Assembly: GCA_013376995.1 (NCBI GenBank)
Contig: JACAAZ010000020.1
Span: 60,414-96,662 of the forward strand
From: Bacteroidota bacterium
GTDB taxonomy: Bacteria; Bacteroidota; Bacteroidia; Bacteroidales; UBA4417
Length of the DNA: 36,249 nucleotides
Reading direction: 5' to 3'
The translations under genes were made by a program, and so were the position numbers. Positions 1 to 7,190 of the stretch are shown piece by piece. The notes beneath the pieces are model-generated. The model saw only the letters and a list, made by a program, of their open reading frames with translations, was not told the DNA's origin and did not search any database. How positions within the stretch are numbered: position 1 is the stretch's first letter; each line of letters opens with the position of its first letter.

Positions 1-288
1 TAACGTCGAACCCTTCTAACGCCGAACAAATTTAACGTCGAACCCTTCTAACGCCGGACCATTCTAACGCCGGACCCTTTTAACGTCAAACCCTTCTAAA
101 GCCGAACCCTTCTAACGCCGGACCCTTTTAACGTCAAACCCTTCTAAAGCCGAACCCTTCTAAAGCCGAACCCTTCTAACGCCGAACCCTTTTAACGTCA
201 AACCTTTCTAACGTCGAACCCTTCTAACGTCGAACCCTTCTAACGCCGAACAAATTTAACGTCGAACCCTTCTAACGCCGGACCCTTT
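1..288. repeat. Tandem array of 18 degenerate 16-bp units
   Basis: Eighteen consecutive units, each exactly 16 bp, of the form TAACGYCRAACCCTTC fill the left edge of the window without a single indel. Variants include TAACGCCGGACCCTTT, TAAAGCCGAACCCTTC and TAACGCCGAACAAATT. The order is not random. The trio TAACGCCGGACCCTTT / TAACGTCAAACCCTTC / TAAAGCCGAACCCTTC occurs twice in succession (65-112 and 113-160), and the arrangement of units 1-3 recurs at units 15-17 (225-272). A 16-bp period with a TAA in each unit closes all three + frames, so the array is non-coding. It stops abruptly at GGCGGG (289-294), 57 bp before the first gene. The left end is cut by the window. Function unknown. Confidence 0.95.
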
Positions 289-345
289 GGCGGGAAATTA
301 TGCTCAAACAAATAAAATCATCTACCTACATAAATATATAAAACA

Positions 346-699
346 ATGCTTTACACGAACTTAAGTCATTTAATGACAGCTGAACAGCACAATAGTGCCA
401 TCGGCGAGAATGAAAATGTAATGATAATCTGTGGCAGGATGGGCCCAATGTGCATCCCTGTTTATGGAATCATGGAACTGCTTGAAAGAGAGTACTCGCA
501 TGTTAAATTCTATGATATGGAGTTTGATAATCCTGAGGCCCATGTCATCCGGAATGCCCCTGAATGCAGGAATTTTATGGGAATTCCTTTCACCATGTAT
601 TACAAGAACGGTAAGGTAGTTAAGGCTACTTCAAGCATTCAGACCATGGCCCAGGTTCGGGGTATTCTCAATGAACAATTTGGAGAACCATCTAAGTAA
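346..699 (+). CDS. Atypical thioredoxin-fold protein with displaced cysteines (CX6C)
   Basis: This 117-aa protein has a thioredoxin-like order: a beta strand (VMIIC), the redox-site region at residues 29-36, and a cis-proline region (GIPFTMYYKNGK) near residue 80. The usual CGPC motif is replaced by MGPM (residues 32-35). Cysteines sit just outside it at C29 and C36 (CGRMGPMC). No signal peptide is visible, so it is probably cytoplasmic. It is the first gene of a + operon, 21 bp ahead of a canonical membrane thioredoxin. The context of DUF302, DUF6132, YeeE/YedE and rhodanese genes points to sulfur or thiol handling. The fold assignment is fairly safe. The reaction is not known, and dithiol chemistry may be altered or lost. 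Confidence 0.75.
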   Translation: MLYTNLSHLMTAEQHNSAIGENENVMIICGRMGPMCIPVYGIMELLEREYSHVKFYDMEFDNPEAHVIRNAPECRNFMGIPFTMYYKNGKVVKATSSIQTMAQVRGILNEQFGEPSK

Positions 700-720
700 A
701 AATCAACTAATTCTGATATC

Positions 721-1143
721 ATGACATCCACAGTAATAACGATAATAGTTTCACTTATAGTTGCAGCAATAGCGTACCTCTACTGGACAGCAAGACGCCT
801 GAAAAATATGCAGGAGAGCCCTGTAAGTAAAAACCTGGTTGTACTTACACCTTCAAATTTCCAGCATCAGACTAAATCAGGGATTGTCCTGATTGACTTT
901 TGGGCTTCCTGGTGTATGCCTTGTAAAATGATGTCTCCAATTATTAATGAAGTTGCTGATGAAGTGGGAGAGAAGGCAAGAATCTGCAAATTAAATGTTG
1001 AGGAGCATCAGCAATTATCCTCCAAGTTTTCTGTAAGGAATATCCCTACACTTATCCTCCTTAAAAATGGTAAAGAAATTGACCGTTTTGTCGGAGTAAA
1101 AACAAAGGATTTTCTCATTAAGCAGATCCAAAAGATTTCATAA
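721..1143 (+). CDS. Membrane-anchored thioredoxin
   Basis: This 140-aa protein has one hydrophobic helix (about residues 5-21) followed by RRLK, then a complete thioredoxin domain with the canonical site WCMPCK (C65, C68) and the cis-Pro segment NIPTLILLKNGKEI. By the positive-inside rule, the basic residues after the helix put the thioredoxin domain on the cytoplasmic side (inference). It would reduce disulfides or persulfides at the membrane. It lies 21 bp after the atypical thioredoxin and 38 bp before the DUF6132-like gene, so the four genes from 346 to 1847 look like one transcript. The thioredoxin call is firm. The partner is unknown, but the neighbouring sulfur-transport and molybdoenzyme operon is the obvious candidate. 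Confidence 0.9.
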   Translation: MTSTVITIIVSLIVAAIAYLYWTARRLKNMQESPVSKNLVVLTPSNFQHQTKSGIVLIDFWASWCMPCKMMSPIINEVADEVGEKARICKLNVEEHQQLSSKFSVRNIPTLILLKNGKEIDRFVGVKTKDFLIKQIQKIS

Positions 1144-1181
1144 TAATTTTATTTTCAACACGTTCAAAGTTTTGTACTTCT

Positions 1182-1421
1182 ATGGAAGAAAATGATTCCT
1201 CAATGAGCATTACCAATCGAATGAAATTATTCCTTCTTTCCTGGCGGTTTCTAAAACCGGCACTGGGAACAATAGCCGGCGGAGTGCTTGGTTATGCATA
1301 TTACCATTTTGTGGGTTGCAGTTCCGGTAACTGTGCCATCACCAGTAGCCCTTATTCAAGCAGCTTAATGGGAGCCTTTATGGGCTTCTACATGATGAAC
1401 AGCTCATGCAGGAGTTGCTAA
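1182..1421 (+). CDS. Small membrane protein, DUF6132-like, ending in CRSC
   Basis: This 79-aa protein has two glycine-rich hydrophobic segments, around residues 25-45 and 60-72. Between them is the cysteine-containing stretch VGCSSGNCAITSSPY, and the protein ends in SSCRSC. The pattern (GGVLGYAYYHFVGCSSGNC) matches what I know as DUF6132, small proteins often seen next to thioredoxin and rhodanese genes. With four cysteines in 79 residues, one of them the C-terminal residue, a thiol-relay or metal-binding role at the membrane is plausible but not established. It is the third gene of the 346-1847 operon. The start at 1182 was chosen because it follows the previous stop by 38 bp; the ATG at 1203 would also keep both hydrophobic segments. 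Confidence 0.75.
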   Translation: MEENDSSMSITNRMKLFLLSWRFLKPALGTIAGGVLGYAYYHFVGCSSGNCAITSSPYSSSLMGAFMGFYMMNSSCRSC

Positions 1422-1448
1422 TTACAAGAACAATCAAATATCCCATGA

Positions 1449-1847
1449 ATGGAGAATTTACTTATTGAAAAACGAAGCGCTTCCACAGTAGAAGAAACAG
1501 CAAACAGGATAGTGGCAGAAGCGGAGAAAAATAACTGGAAGATTCCGGTTGTTCACGACCTTCAGCAGACCTTGGCGAAAAATGGAAGGATTGTCAGACC
1601 GGTAAAAGTTATAGAGATTTGTAAACCTGAGTATTCGGCCAGCTTACTTGAATTAAATCATGAAAGGGCTATCTCCGTTATGATGCCTTGCAGGATTTCA
1701 GTCTATGAAAAAGAAGATGGAATAGCCTACGTTGCCCTTATGAATACTGCATCTATGGGGCAGGGCATGCCAGATATTGTTACCAAAGTCATGAGCGCCG
1801 CCGCTAAAGAATCAGAATATATAGTGGATGAAGCACTTAAAGAATAA
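1449..1847 (+). CDS. DUF302 domain protein
   Basis: This 132-aa protein has no signal peptide or membrane helix. The central and C-terminal part (VKVIEICKPEYSASLL, SVMMPCRISVYEKEDG, VALMNTASMGQGMP) matches the DUF302 fold, a small alpha/beta domain of unknown biochemical role that frequently accompanies sulfur-metabolism, thioredoxin and YeeE/YedE genes. Two cysteines lie in positions usual for the family (EICKPEYS and MPCRISV). It is the last gene of the first + operon, 27 bp after the DUF6132-like gene. It converges with the Rieske gene, whose stop is 74 bp away. No clear terminator hairpin is visible in between. The family call is confident; the function is unknown. Confidence 0.85.
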   Translation: MENLLIEKRSASTVEETANRIVAEAEKNNWKIPVVHDLQQTLAKNGRIVRPVKVIEICKPEYSASLLELNHERAISVMMPCRISVYEKEDGIAYVALMNTASMGQGMPDIVTKVMSAAAKESEYIVDEALKE

Positions 1848-1921
1848 TCAGAAAATCTTACTCATTATTACATTGAACGATTTCCACTTCGAAACTGTAT
1901 GTTGAAGGGTGGATTTCTCAT

Positions 1922-2329
1922 TTATCCTTTTACAATCCATTCTTTGCTGCGCTCATCAAAACGGCAGGAAAGCTCACGGAGAGCGTTAGCTGCAGGCCCC
2001 TGGACAGGCTGTCCGGTATATGCATCGAATTTTGATCCATGGCATGGACATATCACCAATCCATTGCTTTCCTTATTTATACGGCAACCAGCATGTGTGC
2101 ACCGGGTTGAGAACGCCTTTGCCTTTTCACCACCGACAACAAGATAGAATTGCTCATGAAAGGTTATACCTCTGGTTAATGAAGACTTAATTCTCCATAC
2201 CATTGACCCAGATTCTGTCTCATTTTGCCTATCAGCGACCTTCCACCACAGAATAGCAAAGCTTCCAACAATTAAGGTTGCAAGGGTATTGAAGAACTGC
2301 TTCCTGCTTAAAGTTTTAATAGTTGCCAT
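1922..2329 (-). CDS. Membrane-anchored Rieske 2Fe-2S protein
   Basis: With the start at 2329 the protein has 135 aa: a short basic N-terminus (TLSRKQFF), one hydrophobic helix (about residues 14-29) and a Rieske domain. The cluster ligands are visible as C77 and H79 (CTHAGC) and C94 and H97 (CPCHGSKFD). C82 and C96 are placed for the structural disulfide of quinol-oxidising Rieske proteins. A longer reading from ATG 2347 is possible. I prefer 2329 because a TAGATTTG box (minus strand, 2355-2348) lies just upstream. No cytochrome b gene is adjacent. It lies between the thioredoxin operon and the molybdoenzyme operon and is divergent from the latter, so it may pass electrons to or from that system. 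That partner is inference. Confidence 0.9.
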   Translation of the reverse strand: MATIKTLSRKQFFNTLATLIVGSFAILWWKVADRQNETESGSMVWRIKSSLTRGITFHEQFYLVVGGEKAKAFSTRCTHAGCRINKESNGLVICPCHGSKFDAYTGQPVQGPAANALRELSCRFDERSKEWIVKG

Positions 2330-2642
2330 TATTATCCGGATCCGCATCAAATCTAAATTAAATAACTCAGGGGATAGGCGAATCTAATAATACTGGAATT
2401 GATATTTGTCAACAATAATCATGATGCTGCGCAGGTTATAATATGAGAACATATAATAACACATAAAATATTGAATATGAGTGAATTAATTTGAAATTTA
2501 GCTATTTAGAAGGGTTCTCAAAAGTTGTCTAAGTATCAGAAAATCAATAATATGTATAGAACCTGAATGAAGTAATAAATTTGATGATAAACAAGTCTTT
2601 GAAAATCAGTAATTTATAATTAGGCTGGGATTTATGCCGATT

Positions 2643-2673
2643 ATTGCATATCATCATTTTAGCAATACATTTG
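2643..2673 (+). promoter_or_regulatory. Candidate Bacteroidota-type promoter for the molybdoenzyme operon
   Basis: TACATTTG (2666-2673) is an exact match to the TAnnTTTG -7 element of the Bacteroidota housekeeping sigma factor. ATTG (2643-2646) lies 19 nt upstream in the position of the -33 TTTG box. The same geometry is seen before the tRNA gene in this window. It would give a leader of roughly 160 nt before the ATG at 2843. Confidence 0.4.
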
Positions 2674-2701
2674 CTTTGTTACGTGAATCACAATTCGAAA
2701 A

Positions 2702-2721
2702 ATGTCCAAAAGGCCGGACAT
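2702..2721. promoter_or_regulatory. Operator-like inverted repeat ATGTCC-N8-GGACAT
   Basis: Two perfect 6-bp arms (2702-2707 and 2716-2721) are separated by AAAAGGCC. The repeat lies about 30 nt downstream of the candidate -7 box, inside the expected leader of the molybdoenzyme operon. It could be a repressor site or a weak hairpin; it is followed by TACTTTTTAACTTTT. No regulator gene is adjacent. Confidence 0.35.
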
Positions 2722-2842
2722 ACTTTTTAACTTTTCCAATAAATGAATTCTTGGAAAATCAGGAAGTTAGAAGTTGATTACATGCTGATTGATCCGCCTG
2801 GTGCGGGACAGGTATGAGATCCTTACTATCAAATTGTTACGG

Positions 2843-5083
2843 ATGAAAACAAGACGAGACTTTATTAAAATCAGTGCCCTGGGCATTGGAGGAACTGTTG
2901 CCCTGGGAGGTGCAAGTTGGGTTCTAGGTGGCCCAATGGCAAACCTTCTGGGACTGCCGGATGAAACAGCAGAATTGAAGAGATTTCCTACTTATTGTGA
3001 AGTTTGTTTCTGGAAATGTGCAGGTTGGGCTTATGTTAAGCCAGATGGCGGTATCCAGAAGATTATTGGTAATGCTGATGATCCTCAATGCAATGGAAGA
3101 TTATGTCCAAGAGGGACAGGAGGAGTTGGAATGTATTCTGATCCTGACCGCTTAAAAAAACCTTTAATCAGGGTTATCAAGGATGGAACGCAATCCTATC
3201 GCGAAGCCAGTTGGGATGAAGCATTGGATTATGTTTCTAAAAAGATGCAGGAAATTGCAACAAAGCATGGGCCTGAAAGTATTGCATTGTTTAACCATGG
3301 TTCTTCAGGCCATTACTTTACCCACCTGTTAAATGCTTTTGGAACCAATAATATTGCTGCTCCTTCCTTTGCTCAATGTCGCGGGCCCCGTGATACAGGC
3401 TTTGAAGCGACCTTTGGAGAGTCTGTAGGAAGCCCGGAAGCAACTGATATCCGTGATACCCGTTGTCTAGTCCTCATCGGTTCTCATATTGGTGAGAATA
3501 TGCATAACGGACAGGTACAGGAGATGTCAGATGCAATCGATAAAGGTGCTGTTATCATCACTGTTGACCCAAGGCTATCGACTGCTGCATCAAAATCAAA
3601 ATATTGGCTTCCTATTAAGCCATCCACAGATATAGCTTTACTACTTTCATGGATTCATGTGCTTCTGTATGACGAATTGTATAATAAGGAGTATGTTGAA
3701 AAATATGCTGAAGGCCTCAACGAACTGAAGGAACACGTTAAAGATTATACCCCTGAATGGGCTTATGGCATTACAACCATCAAACCTGAACTGATTCGGT
3801 TGACTGCCAGGGAGATGGCAAATGCAGCTCCATCTGCAATGATTCATCCCGGTCGGCACACTACATGGTATGGTGATGATGTGCAGCGTTCTAGAGCGAT
3901 TGCTATCCTGAATGCATTGCTGGGATCCTGGGGAAACAGGGGCGGTATCTTCTTCAAGGAAGGTATCAAACTTCCCGATTTCCCGCATCCTGAATTCCCA
4001 AAACCAGCCTGGTCATGGCAGGATACTCTAAACGGAAGGTATCCGCTGGCCAAGGAAGCCGTAACCAATACGATTATCGAAGCTTCAATTCCTGAAACAG
4101 GTAAAGAACATCTGATCAAAGGATGGATTATTTCCGGTACCAACCTGGTAGTTTCAGTTCCTTTGAAGGAACAGCTCATGAAAGCCATTCACTCCCTTGA
4201 TTTACTGGTTGTTGTTGATACTATGCCAATGGAAATCACTGGTTATGCTGATGTTGTACTCCCGGAATGTACCTATCTTGAAAGATATGATGATATAAGG
4301 GCATCTGCTCATCGTGAACCAACCCTTGCTCTCAGGATGCCTGCTGTTGCCCCGATGCATGAAACAAAGCCGGCTTGGTGGATTGCTAAACAAATAGGGG
4401 AGCGATTAGGATTAGCAGCCTATTTTAATTACAAAGATTACGAGGAAGTCCTTGAATGGCAGTTAAATCAAATTGGACAATCGCTGGATGAACTCAAAAA
4501 AGTGGGGATCAAACGTCTTCCACGAACCAAGGGCCCGTTATATATTGAGCCAGGATCTGATTATACTTTTAAAACTGCCAGTGGAAAGATTCAATTGTAT
4601 TCGAAAGAGTTCGCTGATGCTGGGTTTGATGCTATGCCAACGTACCAGCCTCATGCTGAACCGCAAGAAGGCTTTTACAGGCTGATATACGGTCGTGCTC
4701 CCATGCATACCTTCAGCCGAACAGCCAACAATCCTAACCTGGTAGCCCTGATGCCTGAAAACGCTATCTGGGTGAACCCGGAAGTGGCAAACATTTGGGG
4801 CATAAAAAAGAACCAATATGTCTGGCTTAAGAACCAGGACGGTGTTGTATCCAATTTCCCGGTCAAAGTCAGGCTTACCGAACGCATTCGCTGGGATTCC
4901 GTGTATATAGTCCATGGGTTCGGCCATCATCACAAACCGCTGCACCTCGCCTATGGCAGGGGGGCTAACGATACTGAACTCGTCACGAATGTGGTGATTG
5001 ATCCTATCATGGGAGGTACCGGAATGCGTGGAAACTTTGTGACATTTCTTAAGGATGATCCGAAAAAGGAGGTAGAATCATGA
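2843..5083 (+). CDS. Molybdopterin oxidoreductase, polysulfide/thiosulfate reductase-like catalytic subunit
   Basis: With the start at 2843 the protein has 746 aa and opens with a Tat signal (MKTRRDFIKISALGIGG), so it is exported folded to the periplasm. A 4Fe-4S motif follows (C52, C55, C59 in CEVCFWKC; C88 in CPRG). C179, in FAQCRGPRDTG, stands where PsrA-type enzymes carry the molybdenum-ligating cysteine. The C-terminal part (GRAPMHTFSRTANNP to HGFGHHHKPL) fits the molybdopterin-dinucleotide binding domain. Length and operon order (catalytic, 4Fe-4S, NrfD) match the PsrABC/PhsABC complexes of the DMSO reductase family, which reduce polysulfide or thiosulfate or run in reverse. YeeE/YedE and rhodanese genes downstream support a sulfur substrate. 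Arsenic or tetrathionate chemistry cannot be excluded. Its stop overlaps the next start (ATGA). Confidence 0.88.
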   Translation: MKTRRDFIKISALGIGGTVALGGASWVLGGPMANLLGLPDETAELKRFPTYCEVCFWKCAGWAYVKPDGGIQKIIGNADDPQCNGRLCPRGTGGVGMYSDPDRLKKPLIRVIKDGTQSYREASWDEALDYVSKKMQEIATKHGPESIALFNHGSSGHYFTHLLNAFGTNNIAAPSFAQCRGPRDTGFEATFGESVGSPEATDIRDTRCLVLIGSHIGENMHNGQVQEMSDAIDKGAVIITVDPRLSTAASKSKYWLPIKPSTDIALLLSWIHVLLYDELYNKEYVEKYAEGLNELKEHVKDYTPEWAYGITTIKPELIRLTAREMANAAPSAMIHPGRHTTWYGDDVQRSRAIAILNALLGSWGNRGGIFFKEGIKLPDFPHPEFPKPAWSWQDTLNGRYPLAKEAVTNTIIEASIPETGKEHLIKGWIISGTNLVVSVPLKEQLMKAIHSLDLLVVVDTMPMEITGYADVVLPECTYLERYDDIRASAHREPTLALRMPAVAPMHETKPAWWIAKQIGERLGLAAYFNYKDYEEVLEWQLNQIGQSLDELKKVGIKRLPRTKGPLYIEPGSDYTFKTASGKIQLYSKEFADAGFDAMPTYQPHAEPQEGFYRLIYGRAPMHTFSRTANNPNLVALMPENAIWVNPEVANIWGIKKNQYVWLKNQDGVVSNFPVKVRLTERIRWDSVYIVHGFGHHHKPLHLAYGRGANDTELVTNVVIDPIMGGTGMRGNFVTFLKDDPKKEVES
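5066..5072 (+). promoter_or_regulatory. Strong Shine-Dalgarno AAGGAGG
   Basis: AAGGAGG lies 7 nt before the ATG at 5080, inside the end of the molybdoenzyme gene. Such strong sites are uncommon in Bacteroidota. Here it fixes the start of the 4Fe-4S subunit and, with the ATGA overlap, suggests tightly coupled translation. Confidence 0.7.
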
Positions 5084-5613
5084 GATACGCCATGGCTATT
5101 GATACCCGCAAATGTGTGGGTTGCAGCGACTGCGTAGTTGCCTGCCAGACAGAAAACAATGTCCCTATCGGCTTTTGCCGTGATTGGGTCAGTGAAACTG
5201 TAGATGGTACCTATCCAAATGTCAGTATTGAATTACGTTCAGAAAGGTGTAATCATTGCGATAATTCTCCTTGCGTAAGGTGTTGTCCAACTGGTGCCAG
5301 CCATATTGAAGATGGAGGGATTGTACTTGTTACCCAGCATCGCTGTATTGGGTGTGGTGCTTGCATCCAGGCATGTCCCTACGAGGCAAGGTACTCCCAT
5401 CCGGATGGCTATGTGGACAAATGTACCTTTTGCATTCACAGGGTTCGGAAAGGTGAAAATCCTGCCTGCGTAAGTGTATGCCCGACCAAGTGTATGTATT
5501 TCGGTGACTTGGATGACCCTAATTCCGATATTGTAAACGTCCTGAAAAACAGGAAGTTTAAATCACTTGCACCGGAAGCCGGGACTCAACCACAGATTTT
5601 TTACCTGGTTTAA
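5080..5613 (+). CDS. 4Fe-4S electron-transfer subunit (PsrB/PhsB-like)
   Basis: This 177-aa protein carries four cysteine clusters in the order typical of DMSO-reductase-family iron-sulfur subunits: CVGCSDCVVAC near the N-terminus, CNHCDNSPCVRCC, CIGCGACIQAC, and CTFC followed by CVSVC. It would therefore bind four 4Fe-4S clusters and carry electrons between the NrfD membrane subunit and the molybdenum subunit. It has no signal of its own; in this family the subunit is co-exported with the Tat-bearing partner. It overlaps the catalytic gene by 4 bp and is followed after 29 bp by the NrfD gene. The assignment is confident. Confidence 0.93.
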   Translation: MRYAMAIDTRKCVGCSDCVVACQTENNVPIGFCRDWVSETVDGTYPNVSIELRSERCNHCDNSPCVRCCPTGASHIEDGGIVLVTQHRCIGCGACIQACPYEARYSHPDGYVDKCTFCIHRVRKGENPACVSVCPTKCMYFGDLDDPNSDIVNVLKNRKFKSLAPEAGTQPQIFYLV

Positions 5614-5642
5614 TAGCTGTAAACAGAATAATATAAAAGGCT

Positions 5643-6584
5643 ATGAAAGAAGAATTATTTGTTAGCGGTCGCAATATTCCCAATATTGATCCCTACCTGA
5701 ATATATGGCATTGGCAAATCCCTATGTACCTGTTCCTTGGTGGGTTATCTGCCGGGATACTTTTCTTTGCAGGTGTATATTACATACTTGGGAAAGAGAA
5801 ACAGATGCCTGCAACAGTTAAATGGGCTCCTATGCTTGTGCCAATTGCTTTGGTGTTAGGATTGTTCATGTTATTTCTTGACCTGAAACACAAGCTGTAT
5901 TTCTGGCAGCTATATACGAATATCCGGCTTGAATCACCTATGGGATGGGGAGCCTGGGTGCTGATGATCATTACCCCGATTTCTATCCTATGGTCAGCCA
6001 GTTATATGAAAGAAATGTTTCCCAACTGGGATTGGAAATTTGAATTTCTAAATACATTTGAGAAGTGGGTGATCCGTAACAGGATTTACATTGCCTGGCC
6101 GATGGCCATTTATGCCGTCATTCTTGGTATATACACTGGGATATTACTCTCGGCATTTAATGCAAGGCCTCTGTGGAATACATCTCTCCTTGGACCCTTG
6201 TTCCTGGTATCAGGAATGTCGACAGGGGCAGCAACCATAATCCTGATGAGCAAAAGCCATGAAGAAAGGAGGATTATCGGGAAATTGGATCTGCTGTTGA
6301 TCGTAGTTGAACTTTTCTTTATTACCCATATGATCATGGGATTCCTGGCAGGTTCAGAAGTGCAGATCAATGCAGCACACCTGTTTCTCGGTGGGCAGTT
6401 TACTGTTTCCTTCTTCGTGTTCGTGATAGTCCTTGGTTTAGTATTCCCTGCGCTGCTGGAAGTACTTGAAATGATAGGCTACAAGGTTCCGATTGTTATC
6501 CCTGCGGTTCTGATCCTGATGGGAGGACTCATTTTCAGGTTCATTATGGTAGAAGCTGGTCAGTTGACAAGGTATCTCTATTAA
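5643..6584 (+). CDS. NrfD/PsrC-type membrane subunit
   Basis: This 313-aa polytopic protein has about eight to nine hydrophobic helices. It begins with NIWHWQIPMYLFLGGLSAG, the conserved first helix of NrfD/PsrC quinone-binding subunits. It would anchor the molybdoenzyme and its 4Fe-4S partner to the cytoplasmic membrane and exchange electrons with menaquinone. Its place as third gene after catalytic and 4Fe-4S subunits is the standard Psr/Phs order. It is a little longer than compact PsrC proteins. Whether the complex reduces sulfur compounds with quinol or oxidises sulfide to quinone cannot be read from the sequence. Confidence 0.92.
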   Translation: MKEELFVSGRNIPNIDPYLNIWHWQIPMYLFLGGLSAGILFFAGVYYILGKEKQMPATVKWAPMLVPIALVLGLFMLFLDLKHKLYFWQLYTNIRLESPMGWGAWVLMIITPISILWSASYMKEMFPNWDWKFEFLNTFEKWVIRNRIYIAWPMAIYAVILGIYTGILLSAFNARPLWNTSLLGPLFLVSGMSTGAATIILMSKSHEERRIIGKLDLLLIVVELFFITHMIMGFLAGSEVQINAAHLFLGGQFTVSFFVFVIVLGLVFPALLEVLEMIGYKVPIVIPAVLILMGGLIFRFIMVEAGQLTRYLY

Positions 6585-6641
6585 TTTCTGAGAATCATAG
6601 TCATTGATAATGAGTTGTTAAATCACAAAAAATTACAGATT

Positions 6642-7169
6642 ATGAATAGTAAAAAAAATACAGGGACATTCTACCTAAACCCATACCTGGGTGGGGTATT
6701 CCTAGGCCTGGTCCTGATGATGACCTTCTACTTTACAGGCAGGGGCCTTGGGGCAAGCGGTGCAGCTAAAAGCACTGTTGTTGCTGCTGTTAATGCAGTT
6801 TCCCATGAGCACGCAGAAAAATCACATTATTATGGGAAGTTTGTGACTGATGATCAGCATCCAATGAATACCTGGCTGGTATTTGAAGTAGTGGGTGTGC
6901 TGGCAGGCGCATTTCTTTCAGGATTGTTTTTCAACCGATTGAAATTGAAGGTTGAACATTCTCCAAAGATTACATCGAGGCGAAGATTGATTTTTGCAGT
7001 TTCCGGGGGCATTTTGTTTGGAATCGGATCACAGTTGGCCAAAGGTTGTACAAGTGGTGCCGCTCTTAGTGGGATGGCAGTTTTATCCCTGGCTGGATTC
7101 ATTACTATGATGGCAATCTTTGGAACTGCTTTCATTTTTGCATGGGTATTTAAAAAAAACTGGATTTAA
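6642..7169 (+). CDS. YeeE/YedE family half-transporter, N-terminal type
   Basis: With ATG 6642 the protein has 175 aa; the frame is open back to a TTG at 6615, which adds nothing like a family N-terminus. It shows four to five hydrophobic segments and the family signature GIGSQLAKGCTSGAALSG, with the conserved cysteine in GCTSG. Full-length YeeE (TsuA of Spirochaeta) is a thiosulfate channel of about 350 aa that passes substrate along conserved cysteines. Here this gene and the next make two half-size proteins, as known for other split DUF395 pairs. A polar segment with several histidines (SHEHAEKSHYYG) follows the first helix. The gene lies 57 bp after NrfD in the same transcript. Confidence 0.88.
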   Translation: MNSKKNTGTFYLNPYLGGVFLGLVLMMTFYFTGRGLGASGAAKSTVVAAVNAVSHEHAEKSHYYGKFVTDDQHPMNTWLVFEVVGVLAGAFLSGLFFNRLKLKVEHSPKITSRRRLIFAVSGGILFGIGSQLAKGCTSGAALSGMAVLSLAGFITMMAIFGTAFIFAWVFKKNWI

Positions 7170-7190
7170 CGTTATTAATTCGATAAAGCT

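Larger units (their letters stand above)
2330..2842. other. Intergenic region between the Rieske gene and the molybdoenzyme operon
   Basis: This AT-rich stretch of about 510 bp separates two divergent genes, and I see no credible gene in it. It holds a TAGATTTG box for the Rieske gene (2348-2355, minus), a lone 12-bp match to the left-edge repeat array in reverse orientation (TTAGAAGGGTTC, 2506-2517), a candidate + promoter (2643-2673) and an inverted repeat (2702-2721). An in-frame TTG at 2789 would add 18 residues to the molybdoenzyme, but these do not look like part of a Tat signal. Confidence 0.6.

Noticed and set aside
27-34. TAAATTTG promoter-like box on the minus strand inside the 16-bp array (also at 267-274)
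   Set aside because: It arises from the AAATT variant unit meeting the next TAA. There is no gene on the minus strand to use it within the window, so it is best seen as a by-product of the repeat.
1-288. Possible CRISPR array at the left edge
   Set aside because: Units are 16 bp with no unique spacers and no cas genes are near. It is a simple tandem repeat.
1899-2147. 82-aa open frame on the + strand
   Set aside because: It lies antisense over the Rieske gene, whose cluster motifs are clear. It has no domain and no ribosome site.
2789-2842. N-terminal extension of the molybdoenzyme from a TTG codon
   Set aside because: The 18 added residues precede an otherwise ideal Tat signal that starts at ATG 2843. 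Family members begin close to the twin arginines.
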